Assembly (NCBI GenBank): GCA_013389105.1
Contig: JACADZ010000047.1
Coordinates: 1 to 54,330 of the forward strand
Source of the DNA: Parvularculaceae bacterium
Lineage (GTDB): Bacteria; Pseudomonadota; Alphaproteobacteria; Caulobacterales; Parvularculaceae
Length of the DNA: 54,330 nucleotides
Direction of reading: 5' to 3'
Shown here: positions 8,451 to 16,648 of the stretch, in pieces
Layout of the letters: every line of letters starts with the position of its first letter
How positions within the stretch are numbered: the stretch's first letter is position 1
Translations under genes and position numbers: made by a program
Notes under the pieces: generated by a model
Databases searched by the model: none
Seen by the model: the letters and a program-made list of their open reading frames with translations, nothing else
What the model was told of the DNA's origin: nothing

Positions 8451-9440
8451 ATGACTGACCAATCCTATCCTTCAACTCGATTGCGCCGGCTGCGCGCCGA
8501 AGACTGGTCGCGCCGGCTTGTCGCCGAGGCGCGCCTCGCCCCGTGCGATTTTCTCTGGGCGATCGTGCTGCGCGACGGCGACGGCGTTCGCGAGCCAATC
8601 CCGTCCATGCCGGGGGTCGCGCGGCTCTCGATCGACGAGGCGGTCAAGGCCGCCAAGGAGGCGAAGTCGCTCGGCATCCCGGCGCTCGCTCTGTTCCCTT
8701 TTACGGCGCTGAGCGACCGCTCGGGCGACGCTCGCCTCGCGCTCGACCCCGACAACCTCATGTGCCGGGCGGCGCGGACGATCAAGGATGCGGTCCCGGA
8801 GATCGGCCTTATGGCCGACGTGGCTCTCGATCCGTATACGGATCATGGTCATGACGGCCTCATGCGCGACGGAAAGATACTGAACGATGAAACCGTGAAG
8901 GTGCTGGTCGAGCAGGCGGTGGTCGAGGCGCGCGCCGGTTTCGACATCATCGCGCCGTCGGACATGATGGACGGCCGCATCGGGGCGATCCGAAGAGGGC
9001 TCGACGCGGCGGGCTTTGAGAACACGCAGATCATGTCCTATGCGGCGAAATACGCCTCGGCCTTCTACGGCCCTTATCGCGACGCCATCGGCTCTTCGGG
9101 GGTCTTGAAGGGCGACAAGCGGACCTACCAGATGGATCCCGCCAATTCCGACGAGGCGATCCGCGAGGTCGCGCTCGACATCGCCGAAGGAGCGGACAGC
9201 GTCATGGTCAAGCCGGCCCTCGCCTATCTCGATATCGTGCGCCGCGTGAAAGACGCATTCCGCATGCCGACCTTCGCGTTCCAGGTCTCGGGCGAATACG
9301 CTATGATCAAGGCGGCGGCGCAGAACGGCTGGATCGACGGCGACCGGGCGATGATCGAGGCGCTGGTCTCCATCAAGCGCGCCGGCGCCGACGGCATCAT
9401 CTCCTACTACGCCGCCGAAGCCTCACGACGCCTCGCGTGA
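8451..9440 (+). CDS. hemB: Delta-aminolevulinic acid dehydratase (porphobilinogen synthase), Mg-type
   Basis: 329 residues, full length. It condenses two 5-aminolevulinates to porphobilinogen, second common step of heme and other tetrapyrroles, in the cytosol. The two active-site lysines are visible: Lys200 in Y-A-A-K-Y-A-S-A-F-Y-G-P and the Schiff-base Lys254 in M-V-K-P-A-L-A-Y-L-D. The metal-site region reads D-V-A-L-D-P-Y-T-D-H-G-H-D-G: the three zinc cysteines of E. coli-type enzymes are replaced by Ala, Asp and Asp, the pattern of zinc-independent, magnesium-activated enzymes (Bradyrhizobium, Pseudomonas). ATG start follows GAGGGAAATC. Divergent from ldtR; single gene. Confidence 0.97.
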   Translation: MTDQSYPSTRLRRLRAEDWSRRLVAEARLAPCDFLWAIVLRDGDGVREPIPSMPGVARLSIDEAVKAAKEAKSLGIPALALFPFTALSDRSGDARLALDPDNLMCRAARTIKDAVPEIGLMADVALDPYTDHGHDGLMRDGKILNDETVKVLVEQAVVEARAGFDIIAPSDMMDGRIGAIRRGLDAAGFENTQIMSYAAKYASAFYGPYRDAIGSSGVLKGDKRTYQMDPANSDEAIREVALDIAEGADSVMVKPALAYLDIVRRVKDAFRMPTFAFQVSGEYAMIKAAAQNGWIDGDRAMIEALVSIKRAGADGIISYYAAEASRRLA

Positions 9441-9517
9441 GCCGTCGGACGCCCGGTCGCCATTGACGGCGGCCTCGACGGGCATTTACGTCGCCCCATT
9501 GTGACATTGAGGCTCAA

Positions 9518-11527
9518 ATGAACCAGATACTCCGGCCGCTGCTCGGTGCGGCGGCGCTGTTGTCGCTGGCGGCGGTTCCGGCCCACTCGGCCCCGGCCGG
9601 CAAGGCCGCGCGAATCGAGCGCGGCCAGCTTCTCGTTGAAAACGTGCCCGAAACGCCGCCCGAAGTGCGCGACCGGCTCCAGCAGTATGTGAACACCCGC
9701 GGCGCCTCGTTTCAGGGCTTCACGCCCGATGGCGGCGTTCTCATCACGACGCGCTTCGCTGATGCGGCGCAGGTCCACAAGGTCGATTTTCCGCTCGGTG
9801 CGCGCCGGCAGCTCACCTTCTTTCGCGACCCGGTCGGCGGCGCGAGCGTGCGGCCCGGCGGGTCGGACTTGGTCTTTTCCAAAGACCAGGGCGGAGACGA
9901 ATTTTTCCAGGTGTTCCACCTCGATCCGTCGAGCGGCCGCATTACTCAGTTTACGGAGGACGGCTACCGTAACCAGGGCGCGACCTGGCGGCGGGACGGC
10001 GGGTTGGTCGCCTGGTCGCGCGCGGGCAAGGACAGCGGCGATTATGACATCCTCGCCGCCAATCCCGCCGATCCGGGGACCCGGCGTCAGATCCTTGACG
10101 GCAAGGGCGCCATTTCCCCGATCGACTGGTCGCCGGACGGGACGAAACTCCTCATCGGCGAGAGTATTTCCGTCACCAAGTCGCGGCGCTTCCTGCTCGA
10201 CGCGGCGAGCGGCGTGCTCGACGAGTTGACCCCCGATCTCGACGTCGCCTATCGCGGCGGCGAGTTCTCAGCCGACGGCCAGAGCGTCTACCTCGTCTCC
10301 GACGAGGGCTCGGACTTTGCGAGGCTTATCCGCCTCGACCTATCGTCCGGCGCACGAACGGTCCTGTCGCCTCAGTTTTTGCCTCACGACGTGGAGGGCT
10401 TCGACCTCTCACCTGACGGCCGCCGCCTCGCCTACACCGTGAATGTCGACGGAGCTTCGGCGCTGCGCGTTTTGGACGTGTCGCGCGGGGCGCCGCGCGA
10501 ACTGACGGCCCCGACTCTCCCGCCCGGCGTCATCGGCGGTCTTGAGTTCGACGCCAAGGGCGAAAGACTCGGCCTCACCCTAAACTCGTCAACGTCGCCG
10601 TCCGACGTCTATGTCTTCGACCTCAAGTCGAAAAAGCTGACGCGCTGGACGCAGTCGGAGGTCGGCGGCCTTGATCCCGAGCGCTTCGTCGAGCCGAGTC
10701 TGGTGCGTTTCCCGACCTTCGACAGCGCCAGCGGCGGTCCGAAGGAAATCACGGCCTGGCTCTACCAGCCGACGACGCCGGGACCCCACCCTGTCGTCGT
10801 CTCGATCCATGGCGGACCAGAGGGCCAATCGCGTCCGACCTTCTCCTCGAACATTCAGTATTGGGTGAATGAACTCGGCCTCGCGGTGCTGCTGCCCAAC
10901 GTGCGGGGCTCAACAGGCTACGGGAAAGCGTTTGTCGATCTCGACAACGGGATGAAGCGCGAGGACAGCGTCAAGGACATCGGCGCCCTGCTTGACTTCA
11001 TCGCGCGCGACCCGGCGCGCTTCGACGCCTCGCGCGTGATTGCGTATGGCGGGTCCTATGGCGGTTACATGGTCTATGCTTCGATGATCATGTTTCCCGA
11101 ACGCTTCGCCGCCGGCGTCGATATCGTCGGCATCTCGAACTTCGTAACGTTCCTTGAGAACACCTCAGGCTATCGGCGCGATTTGCGGCGCGTCGAATAC
11201 GGCGACGAGCGCGATCCGGCGATGCGGGAGCACCTCATCAAGATTTCGCCTCTCACCAAAGCGAGCGCGCTGCGCCGGCCAATGTTCATCATTCAGGGAT
11301 ATAACGATCCGCGCGTTCCCTATACCGAGGCCGAGCAGATGCTGGCGGCGCTCCGCCGCAACGGCGTCGAGGCCTGGTTCATGATGGCCAGGGATGAAGG
11401 TCACGGCTTCGCGAAGAAATCCAATCAGGATGCCCAGCGCGAAGCGGAAACGCTGTTCTTTGAGAAGTTCGCCGGGGTCGGCAAAGCGGCGGGTCATTTA
11501 CCCGCCGCGGGGCCGTTACTGAAATAG
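9518..11527 (+). CDS. S9 family prolyl oligopeptidase-type peptidase, secreted
   Basis: 669 residues. Signal peptide at 1-25 (L-L-G-A-A-A-L-L-S-L-A-A-V-P-A-H-S-A). Residues about 50-400 form a WD40/TolB-like beta-propeller with repeated S-P-D-G-type strands (W-S-P-D-G-T-K, L-S-P-D-G-R-R). The C-terminal alpha/beta hydrolase domain has the catalytic triad Ser513 (G-G-S-Y-G-G-Y), Asp597 (G-Y-N-D-P-R-V-P) and His629 (D-E-G-H-G-F). This is the acylaminoacyl-peptidase/DPP IV branch of family S9, which trims peptides at the N-terminus, here in the periplasm or outside. Its exact cleavage preference is not visible. Single gene closed by a strong terminator. Confidence 0.94.
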   Translation: MNQILRPLLGAAALLSLAAVPAHSAPAGKAARIERGQLLVENVPETPPEVRDRLQQYVNTRGASFQGFTPDGGVLITTRFADAAQVHKVDFPLGARRQLTFFRDPVGGASVRPGGSDLVFSKDQGGDEFFQVFHLDPSSGRITQFTEDGYRNQGATWRRDGGLVAWSRAGKDSGDYDILAANPADPGTRRQILDGKGAISPIDWSPDGTKLLIGESISVTKSRRFLLDAASGVLDELTPDLDVAYRGGEFSADGQSVYLVSDEGSDFARLIRLDLSSGARTVLSPQFLPHDVEGFDLSPDGRRLAYTVNVDGASALRVLDVSRGAPRELTAPTLPPGVIGGLEFDAKGERLGLTLNSSTSPSDVYVFDLKSKKLTRWTQSEVGGLDPERFVEPSLVRFPTFDSASGGPKEITAWLYQPTTPGPHPVVVSIHGGPEGQSRPTFSSNIQYWVNELGLAVLLPNVRGSTGYGKAFVDLDNGMKREDSVKDIGALLDFIARDPARFDASRVIAYGGSYGGYMVYASMIMFPERFAAGVDIVGISNFVTFLENTSGYRRDLRRVEYGDERDPAMREHLIKISPLTKASALRRPMFIIQGYNDPRVPYTEAEQMLAALRRNGVEAWFMMARDEGHGFAKKSNQDAQREAETLFFEKFAGVGKAAGHLPAAGPLLK

Positions 11528-11557
11528 CGCCGCCCTTGACGGGCGGCGCTTTCCTTT
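11527..11557 (+). terminator. Rho-independent terminator of the S9 peptidase gene
   Basis: GCGCCGCCC (11527-11535), loop TTGAC, GGGCGGCGC (11541-11549), then TTTCCTTT. A perfect 9-base stem starting on the last base of the stop codon, with a T-rich tail: a textbook intrinsic terminator for the plus strand. Confidence 0.85.
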
Positions 11558-11572
11558 CGAGTTCGGACGCGC

Positions 11573-12160
11573 CTACTGATTCTGCTGATTCTGCGGCTGC
11601 GGTTCCGTCGCCGGCGCTGGCTCACTCGCTCCTTCGGCCGGCGTGGTAATGGCGTTATCGACCTTTTCGGCGGCCTTGTTCACGACTTCGCCGGCGGCGT
11701 CGACCGCCTTTTCGGCGGCCTCGCCCGCGGCGGCGCCAAGATCGTTGATCGCGGCGCCCGTGTTGGCAGCGGCGTCCTTCGCCAGGTCGGTTGCGGCGGC
11801 GCCGACACCCTCGACGGCTTCGCCGACTGCGGCTGCTGCTTCAGGAGCGCCTTCAATCACTTCTTCCGCCGCCCCTTCGACAGCTTCAGCGGCGCCCTCG
11901 ACGGCGTCGCCAGCGGCAGCGCCTGCGTCTTCAAGCGCCTCGCCGGCGGCGTCCACCGCGGGCTCTAGCGCCTCGGCGGTCTCTTCAGCCACCGCGCCCG
12001 CCGCCTCGCCGGTCGCTTCGGCCGCATCGCCTGCGGCGTCGGCAGCCGCTGCGCCCGCGTTCTCCACCGCATCCTCAATTTTGGGATTGCGCTTGGTCAG
12101 CGTTGTAAGGCCGATGATCACCGCCAACGCGACCGCGATGATCAATAAAATTCTCAACAT
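11573..12160 (-). CDS. Alanine-rich, LEA-like membrane-anchored protein
   Basis: 195 residues. Residues 2-19 are a hydrophobic anchor (L-R-I-L-L-I-I-A-V-A-L-A-V-I-I-G-L), followed by a basic T-K-R-N and then about 150 residues built almost only from Ala, Glu, Asp, Gly and Val in loose repeats such as D-A-A-G-D-A-A-E-A and E-A-A-E-K-A-V-D-A-A-G-E-V-V-N-K-A-A-E-K. The tail is Pro/Glu/Gln rich (P-A-P-A-T-E-P-Q-P-Q-N-Q-Q). The 11-residue-like periodicity is reminiscent of late-embryogenesis-abundant or apolipoprotein-like helices that protect membranes or proteins in stress; this is an inference from composition. A good AAAGGGACGGG ribosome-binding site precedes the ATG. The opposite strand is also open over most of it as a by-product of composition. 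No recognised family. Confidence 0.75.
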   Translation of the reverse strand: MLRILLIIAVALAVIIGLTTLTKRNPKIEDAVENAGAAAADAAGDAAEATGEAAGAVAEETAEALEPAVDAAGEALEDAGAAAGDAVEGAAEAVEGAAEEVIEGAPEAAAAVGEAVEGVGAAATDLAKDAAANTGAAINDLGAAAGEAAEKAVDAAGEVVNKAAEKVDNAITTPAEGASEPAPATEPQPQNQQNQ

Positions 12161-12341
12161 ACCCGTCCCTTTCGATCCTCAGTGACTTTGATGGCGCGCG
12201 CCCCTGCGGCCCAATCAGGGCCCTTCCCCGCGCGCGGCTCGATCTTCTTATACCCGACTTTCCGCAAGCGCGTAAACGCCGGCCTTGCTAGCCCCCGGAA
12301 ACTACCGATAAGCGTGTGCCGCAGCCTCGCAAAAGGCCCCC

Positions 12342-13859
12342 ATGATCTCTGACAACGGCGCGGTCTATATTGGAAAAGCGGCCGAACCCCAATATTTGAG
12401 CCTCAAATACGCCAACCGGCACGGACTCATCTCGGGCGCGACCGGGACGGGCAAGACCGTCACCCTGCAAATCCTGGCCGAAGGGTTTTCGCGCGCCGGC
12501 GTCCCGGTATTCGCGGCCGACGTGAAAGGCGACCTTTCGGGCATTTCACGCAAGGGCGAGCCAAAGGATTTTCTCCTGAAGCGCGCCGAGCAGATCGGCC
12601 TCTCGCCCTATGAGTTCGGCGCCGCGCCGGTCTGCTTTTGGGACCTCGCGGGCGCGCAGGGCCACCCGATTCGCGCCACGGTCACCGAAATGGGGCCGCT
12701 ACTGCTCGCCCGCCTCCTTGAACTCAACGACACACAGGAAGGCGTCCTCACCCTCGCCTTTCGCTACGCCGACGACGAGAGGCTTTCGCTCCTCGACCTT
12801 AAGGACCTGCGCGCGTTGCTCGTCGAGGTCGGCGAACGCGCCGAGGAACTCCAGACGAGATACGGTCTCGTCGCCAGGACGACGATCGGCGCCATCCAGC
12901 GCGGCCTTCTGCGGCTTGAGGAACAAGGCGCCGATAAGTTCTTCGGCGAACCCGCGCTCGACCTCAATGATTTTCTGCGTAAGGACGAAGAGGGCCGCGG
13001 GATCGTCAATATCCTCGCCGCCGACAAGCTGATGCAGACCCCGCGGCTCTACGCGACCTTCCTGCTGTGGCTGTTGTCGGAATTGTTCGAGGAGCTCCCC
13101 GAGGTCGGGGACGTCGAGAAGCCTAAGCTCGTTTTCTTTTTCGACGAGGCGCATCTGCTCTTCAACGATGCGCCGAGGGCGCTGCTCGAAAAGATTGAGC
13201 AGGTCGTGCGCCTCATCCGCTCCAAGGGCGTCGGCGTCTATTTCGTCACCCAAAATCCCCAGGATGTCCCGGACACGGTGTCGAGCCAGCTCGGCAACCG
13301 GATCCAACATGCGCTGCGCGCCTTCACGCCGAAGGAACAGAAGGTCATCAAGGCGGCCGCCGAGACCTTCCGACCGAACCCGGCCTTTTCGACGCTCGAC
13401 GTCATCACCGAACTCAATGTGGGAGAGGCGCTGGTCTCGACGCTTCAGGAGAAGGGCGCCCCCTCGATGGTCGAGCGCACGCTGATCCGGCCGCCCTCCT
13501 CCCGGATGGGGCCGGTGAGCGGCCCCGAGCGCGATGAAACCCTGCGCGCCTCGAAGCTTGGCGGAAAATACGACAAGACCGTCGATCGCGAGTCGGCGTA
13601 CGAAATCCTGCAACAGCGCGCCGCGCAGGCGCAACGGGAAGCGGCCGAAGACCGGGAGCGAAAAGAGCGGCTCGAAGAGCGCGAACGTCCTAAACGTCAA
13701 GACCGCGCCCCGACTCGCCGGCACGGAGGCCGGCGCTCTAATCGTCAATCAATCGGAGAGGCCGCTGCGAAAACCGCCGTGCGCACGCTGTCCGCAAGGC
13801 TCACCAACGCGCTTGTACGCGGCCTGCTCGGCACGCTCAGCGGGAAACGTCGGCGATGA
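12342..13859 (+). CDS. HerA-like helicase/ATPase (DUF853 family)
   Basis: 505 residues. Walker A G-A-T-G-T-G-K-T at 32-39 and Walker B F-F-F-D-E-A-H at about 265-271, with a Q-N-P-Q-D-V-P segment after it, are the core of the HerA/FtsK ATPase superfamily; the overall arrangement is that of the widespread DUF853 proteins (HerA C-terminal-like). Residues about 425-470 are a charged Arg/Glu-rich stretch, and a helix at the C-terminus ends in G-K-R-R-R. HerA ATPases translocate DNA, usually with a nuclease or another partner. The ATG follows AAAAGG. The stop overlaps the CPBP protease gene by 4 bases, and that gene overlaps a RecD-like helicase gene, so all three should be made from one transcript. 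Its cellular role is not established. Confidence 0.88.
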   Translation: MISDNGAVYIGKAAEPQYLSLKYANRHGLISGATGTGKTVTLQILAEGFSRAGVPVFAADVKGDLSGISRKGEPKDFLLKRAEQIGLSPYEFGAAPVCFWDLAGAQGHPIRATVTEMGPLLLARLLELNDTQEGVLTLAFRYADDERLSLLDLKDLRALLVEVGERAEELQTRYGLVARTTIGAIQRGLLRLEEQGADKFFGEPALDLNDFLRKDEEGRGIVNILAADKLMQTPRLYATFLLWLLSELFEELPEVGDVEKPKLVFFFDEAHLLFNDAPRALLEKIEQVVRLIRSKGVGVYFVTQNPQDVPDTVSSQLGNRIQHALRAFTPKEQKVIKAAAETFRPNPAFSTLDVITELNVGEALVSTLQEKGAPSMVERTLIRPPSSRMGPVSGPERDETLRASKLGGKYDKTVDRESAYEILQQRAAQAQREAAEDRERKERLEERERPKRQDRAPTRRHGGRRSNRQSIGEAAAKTAVRTLSARLTNALVRGLLGTLSGKRRR

Positions 13860-14476
13860 AGGCTGACGTTTCGCCCGCCGCATCGTTGACGGCGCCCGAA
13901 GACGATTGGCGGAAATTCGCGTTGATGGCGGCCGGCATGGGCCTCACCCTCGCCGCAGCCCACGGCTTCGGTCTCATGCTGGAAACGCCGCCCGCCGCCT
14001 CGCTCCGGTTCGAGTGGGCCGGCTTGGCCGCCGGCGTCGCCGCAACGGCGCCGCTCGTGCTGCTGCTCGAGTGGTTCATGCGGACGGGCTATCCGCCGCT
14101 TGCCCGCTTCCGCGTGTCGCAGATCGGGTTCTTCGCCGGAATCGGCTTTCGCTTCACCCCGTTTCGTATCGCGGTCCTGGCGCTTGGCGCCGGCGTCACC
14201 GAGGAGCTGCTCTTCCGCGGCGTCCTCCAGACCTGGGCCGCCGGCGAGATGCCTCTCGTCCTCGCGGTCGTCCTGCCGAACATCCTGTTTGGCGCGCTGC
14301 ACTGGCGAACGACCCTCTACGCCGTGATTGCGGGACTGGTCGGGGTTTATTTCGGAACGCTTTTTCTGGTGACAGGCAATCTCCTCGCGCCGATCGTCGC
14401 GCACGCGCTCTATGATGTCGTTGCGCTGCAAAAGACGGCCCGCGCCATCGCGGCGCGCGACGCGAAGACGCTCTGA
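13856..14476 (+). CDS. CPBP family intramembrane metalloprotease
   Basis: 206 residues with about six hydrophobic segments. The CPBP (Abi) motifs are present in order: E116-E117-x-x-x-R121 in T-E-E-L-L-F-R-G, F145-x-x-x-H149 in L-F-G-A-L-H-W, and a third His in [10 protein letters not shown]. These residues form the glutamate-type catalytic site of Rce1-like membrane proteases. Family members do prenyl-protein processing, bacteriocin immunity or unknown jobs. Its ATG overlaps the HerA-like gene stop (ATGA) and its TGA overlaps the next ATG, placing it between two DNA-acting ATPases, an unexpected pairing for a membrane protease. Confidence 0.9.
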   Translation: MKADVSPAASLTAPEDDWRKFALMAAGMGLTLAAAHGFGLMLETPPAASLRFEWAGLAAGVAATAPLVLLLEWFMRTGYPPLARFRVSQIGFFAGIGFRFTPFRIAVLALGAGVTEELLFRGVLQTWAAGEMPLVLAVVLPNILFGALHWRTTLYAVIAGLVGVYFGTLFLVTGNLLAPIVAHALYDVVALQKTARAIAARDAKTL

Positions 14477-15564
14477 TGCGCTGGTCGCCGCAGCAGGACG
14501 CCGCCCTCAAGGCCGTTGATCGCTGGCTGAAGGCGCCTGGATCTCAGGTTTTTCGCCTGTTCGGTTACGCGGGCGCGGGCAAGACGACCCTGGCGCGCCA
14601 TATTGCCGAGAACGCCGGCGGCGAAGTCGCTTTCGCGGCGTTCACCGGCAAGGCCGCGCATGTGATGCGGCAGAAAGGCTGCGCCGGCGCCTCGACCATC
14701 CACGCGCTGATCTATCGGCCTACAGACCAGAGCGAAGAAGGTGAGTTGATGTTCTCGCTCCGGCGCGACGCCCCGGCGTCAAAGGCCGATCTCGTCATCA
14801 TCGACGAGTGCTCGATGGTGGACGCCGAACTCGGACGCGATCTCCTCTCTTTCGGCAAACCGGTTCTCGTGCTTGGCGACCCGGCGCAGCTGCCGCCGGT
14901 GAAGGGCGGCGGGTTCTTCACCGAGGCCGAGCCCGATTTCATGCTGACCGAAATCCACCGACAGGCGGCGGACAATCCCATTATCCGCATGTCGATGGAC
15001 ATCCGCGAGGGACGCGAGCCTGAGGAAGCGGACGGCGACCGGGTGAGGCTGCTGTCGCGGCGCGAGATCGGCCCAGAGATGATCCTCGCGGCCGACCAGG
15101 TGCTCGTCGGGACCAATCGAACGCGGCGGCGCTATAACGAGCGCATTCGCGAGTTGCGAGGATTTTCCGGGGCTGCGCCGGAAGCCGGCGAGAAGCTGGT
15201 CTGCCTCCGGAACAACAAGCAGAAGGGTCTGCTCAATGGCGGCATCTGGTCGGTGCGCGAACAAAAGCCGCCAAGGGGCGATCGAGCGCGACTGGTCGTC
15301 GAGCCGGAGGACGGCGGCAAGGCCGTCCGCATCTCGGTGCCGCTGCAGTGCTTTACGGAGGGTCCCGAGACTGTGCCGTTCGAGGTTCGCCGCAGCGCCG
15401 ACGAATTCGATTTCGGCTATGCGCTCACCGTCCACAAGTCGCAGGGCTCGCAATGGGACAATGTCGTCCTGTTCGACGAGAGCTACGCCTTTCAGGACGC
15501 GCGGGCCCGCTGGCTCTACACCGGGATCACCCGCGCGGCGGAGCGACTGACCCTCGTCCGTTAG
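14476..15564 (+). CDS. Compact RecD-like superfamily 1 helicase
   Basis: 362 residues. SF1B helicase motifs: Q-like start W-S-P-Q-Q-D-A-A, motif I G-Y-A-G-A-G-K-T at 30-37, motif II I-I-D-E-C-S at 108-113, motif III L-V-L-G-D-P-A-Q-L-P-P, motif V T-V-H-K-S-Q-G-S-Q-W, motif VI Y-T-G-I-T-R-A-A-E-R. It is half the size of RecD2 and lacks the N-terminal extension, as in the short RecD-like helicases of alphaproteobacteria. Expected 5'-3' DNA unwinding; no nuclease domain. ATG shares a base with the CPBP stop. Convergent with the DUF3137 gene, 6 bases apart. Confidence 0.9.
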   Translation: MRWSPQQDAALKAVDRWLKAPGSQVFRLFGYAGAGKTTLARHIAENAGGEVAFAAFTGKAAHVMRQKGCAGASTIHALIYRPTDQSEEGELMFSLRRDAPASKADLVIIDECSMVDAELGRDLLSFGKPVLVLGDPAQLPPVKGGGFFTEAEPDFMLTEIHRQAADNPIIRMSMDIREGREPEEADGDRVRLLSRREIGPEMILAADQVLVGTNRTRRRYNERIRELRGFSGAAPEAGEKLVCLRNNKQKGLLNGGIWSVREQKPPRGDRARLVVEPEDGGKAVRISVPLQCFTEGPETVPFEVRRSADEFDFGYALTVHKSQGSQWDNVVLFDESYAFQDARARWLYTGITRAAERLTLVR

Positions 15565-15570
15565 GCGCTT

Positions 15571-16572
15571 TCACGCGCCGGGGCGCACCGCGCCGAGCGA
15601 GAAGGCGCCTGTCATCCGTCCTTCGACCGGCTTGGTCGCCGCATCCATAAGGTCGAACACCACGCCGAACTCCGAAAGGATGACTTCCACGCGGGCCGGG
15701 TCCGCCAGCGGCTTGAACATCGAGCCCATATTGAGACGATCGCCGGCCTCGAGGGCGATGAGGAGCTGGCCGTCGCTGAATGCGGCGCGCAGCTTCTTGC
15801 CCTTGAACAGCCGCTCGAGCTCCTGGAAGCGCTCGAGGACTAGGGGATCGAGCAGCTCCCTGGCCTCGACCTGGTCGGTCGACCACGCCTCGAAGGCCTT
15901 TTCGAACTCGGCGGAAGCAAGGCCCACGCGCTGGAAATCGCGGCCGGGCTTCATGAGCGCGTTGAGAATCCCCGAATCGCGCACCACTACGGTCCGCCCG
16001 AAAAAGCGCCTCGGATAGTCGAGCATCAAGAGCTGGCCGTGAAACACCGTTCGGGTGCTGCTGTTCTTGCCCGACGTCTTGTACTTGAGGTGCGCCTCGC
16101 ACATGACGAAGCGCGACCCGTCGCGCACGCCGCGCACTTCGTCTTCCCAGGTCTCTCGGTTGAAGGCCGGCAGGAGCTTCAGCCCTGAAAACTTCTCGCA
16201 GTACTCCGGGCGAGGAAACCGCGAGCGGTAATCGAAGCCGAGCCTGCCGGCGATCCGCTCAAGTAGCCCGTGGGCGATGTCGTTTCGGGTCCGGTCGATG
16301 ATCAGCGTCCCAACGACTGCGGCTGCGAGCGCGATCATGATCGCCGCCTGAACGTTGCTCGGACCGAACGGCCCAAAAAGGAGCACAGCGATCGCGAGGG
16401 CGCTGAGGCCGGCGACCAGAATGGCGACGTTCAGGACCGCCGCGCGGCGGTCCCGCTCTTTCGCAGCGAGATATGGGGCGATCTCGGCGCCGTAGAACGC
16501 GCCCATCGCCGAAAACTCCGGGTGCGATGGAATATCGATGCTGCGCAACTCTGCAACCCTTTCCCGCGTCAA
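15571..16572 (-). CDS. DUF3137 domain-containing membrane protein
   Basis: 333 residues if read from the TTG at 16572. Starts are uncertain: a TTG at 16548 has a better GGGAAAGGG before it, and the first ATG is about 16506. Two adjacent membrane segments lie at about 44-70 and 74-95, then a soluble domain of about 230 residues with F-x-G-Q-L-L-M-L-D-Y and a conserved V-V-V-R-D-S pattern, matching DUF3137 proteins, whose function is unknown. The gene is divergent from the hybrid kinase gene, and the CtrA-type site between them at 16588 could serve both. Convergent with the helicase gene. Confidence 0.8.
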   Translation of the reverse strand: MTRERVAELRSIDIPSHPEFSAMGAFYGAEIAPYLAAKERDRRAAVLNVAILVAGLSALAIAVLLFGPFGPSNVQAAIMIALAAAVVGTLIIDRTRNDIAHGLLERIAGRLGFDYRSRFPRPEYCEKFSGLKLLPAFNRETWEDEVRGVRDGSRFVMCEAHLKYKTSGKNSSTRTVFHGQLLMLDYPRRFFGRTVVVRDSGILNALMKPGRDFQRVGLASAEFEKAFEAWSTDQVEARELLDPLVLERFQELERLFKGKKLRAAFSDGQLLIALEAGDRLNMGSMFKPLADPARVEVILSEFGVVFDLMDAATKPVEGRMTGAFSLGAVRPGA

Positions 16573-16587
16573 GAGACCAATGCGCCG

Positions 16588-16602
16588 TTAACTCACGATT
16601 AA
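16588..16602. promoter_or_regulatory. CtrA box (TTAA-N7-TTAA)
   Basis: TTAACTCACGATTAA is a perfect match to the CtrA consensus TTAA-N7-TTAA of alphaproteobacteria, and it is followed by C as preferred. It lies in the 76-base divergent gap, 46 bases before the hybrid kinase ATG and 15 bases before the DUF3137 start. With eight fixed A/T positions a chance hit in so GC-rich a window is unlikely. CtrA could activate or repress either gene. Confidence 0.75.
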
Positions 16603-16648
16603 CGCAACTATCGTCCGGGCGCCACGGCCGGATGCGGCTGGAGCCGCC

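Noticed and set aside
11643-12185. Long open frame on the plus strand opposite the alanine-rich gene
   Set aside because: It is Ala/Ser-rich mirror coding from the GCC/GGC repeats; the minus-strand frame has a membrane anchor, a good ribosome-binding site and stress-protein composition, the plus-strand frame has none.
12342-15564. Established anti-phage system of HerA plus nuclease type
   Set aside because: No SIR2, DUF4297 or nuclease partner is next to the HerA-like gene, and DUF853 proteins are usually chromosomal housekeeping genes; kept only as a hypothesis.
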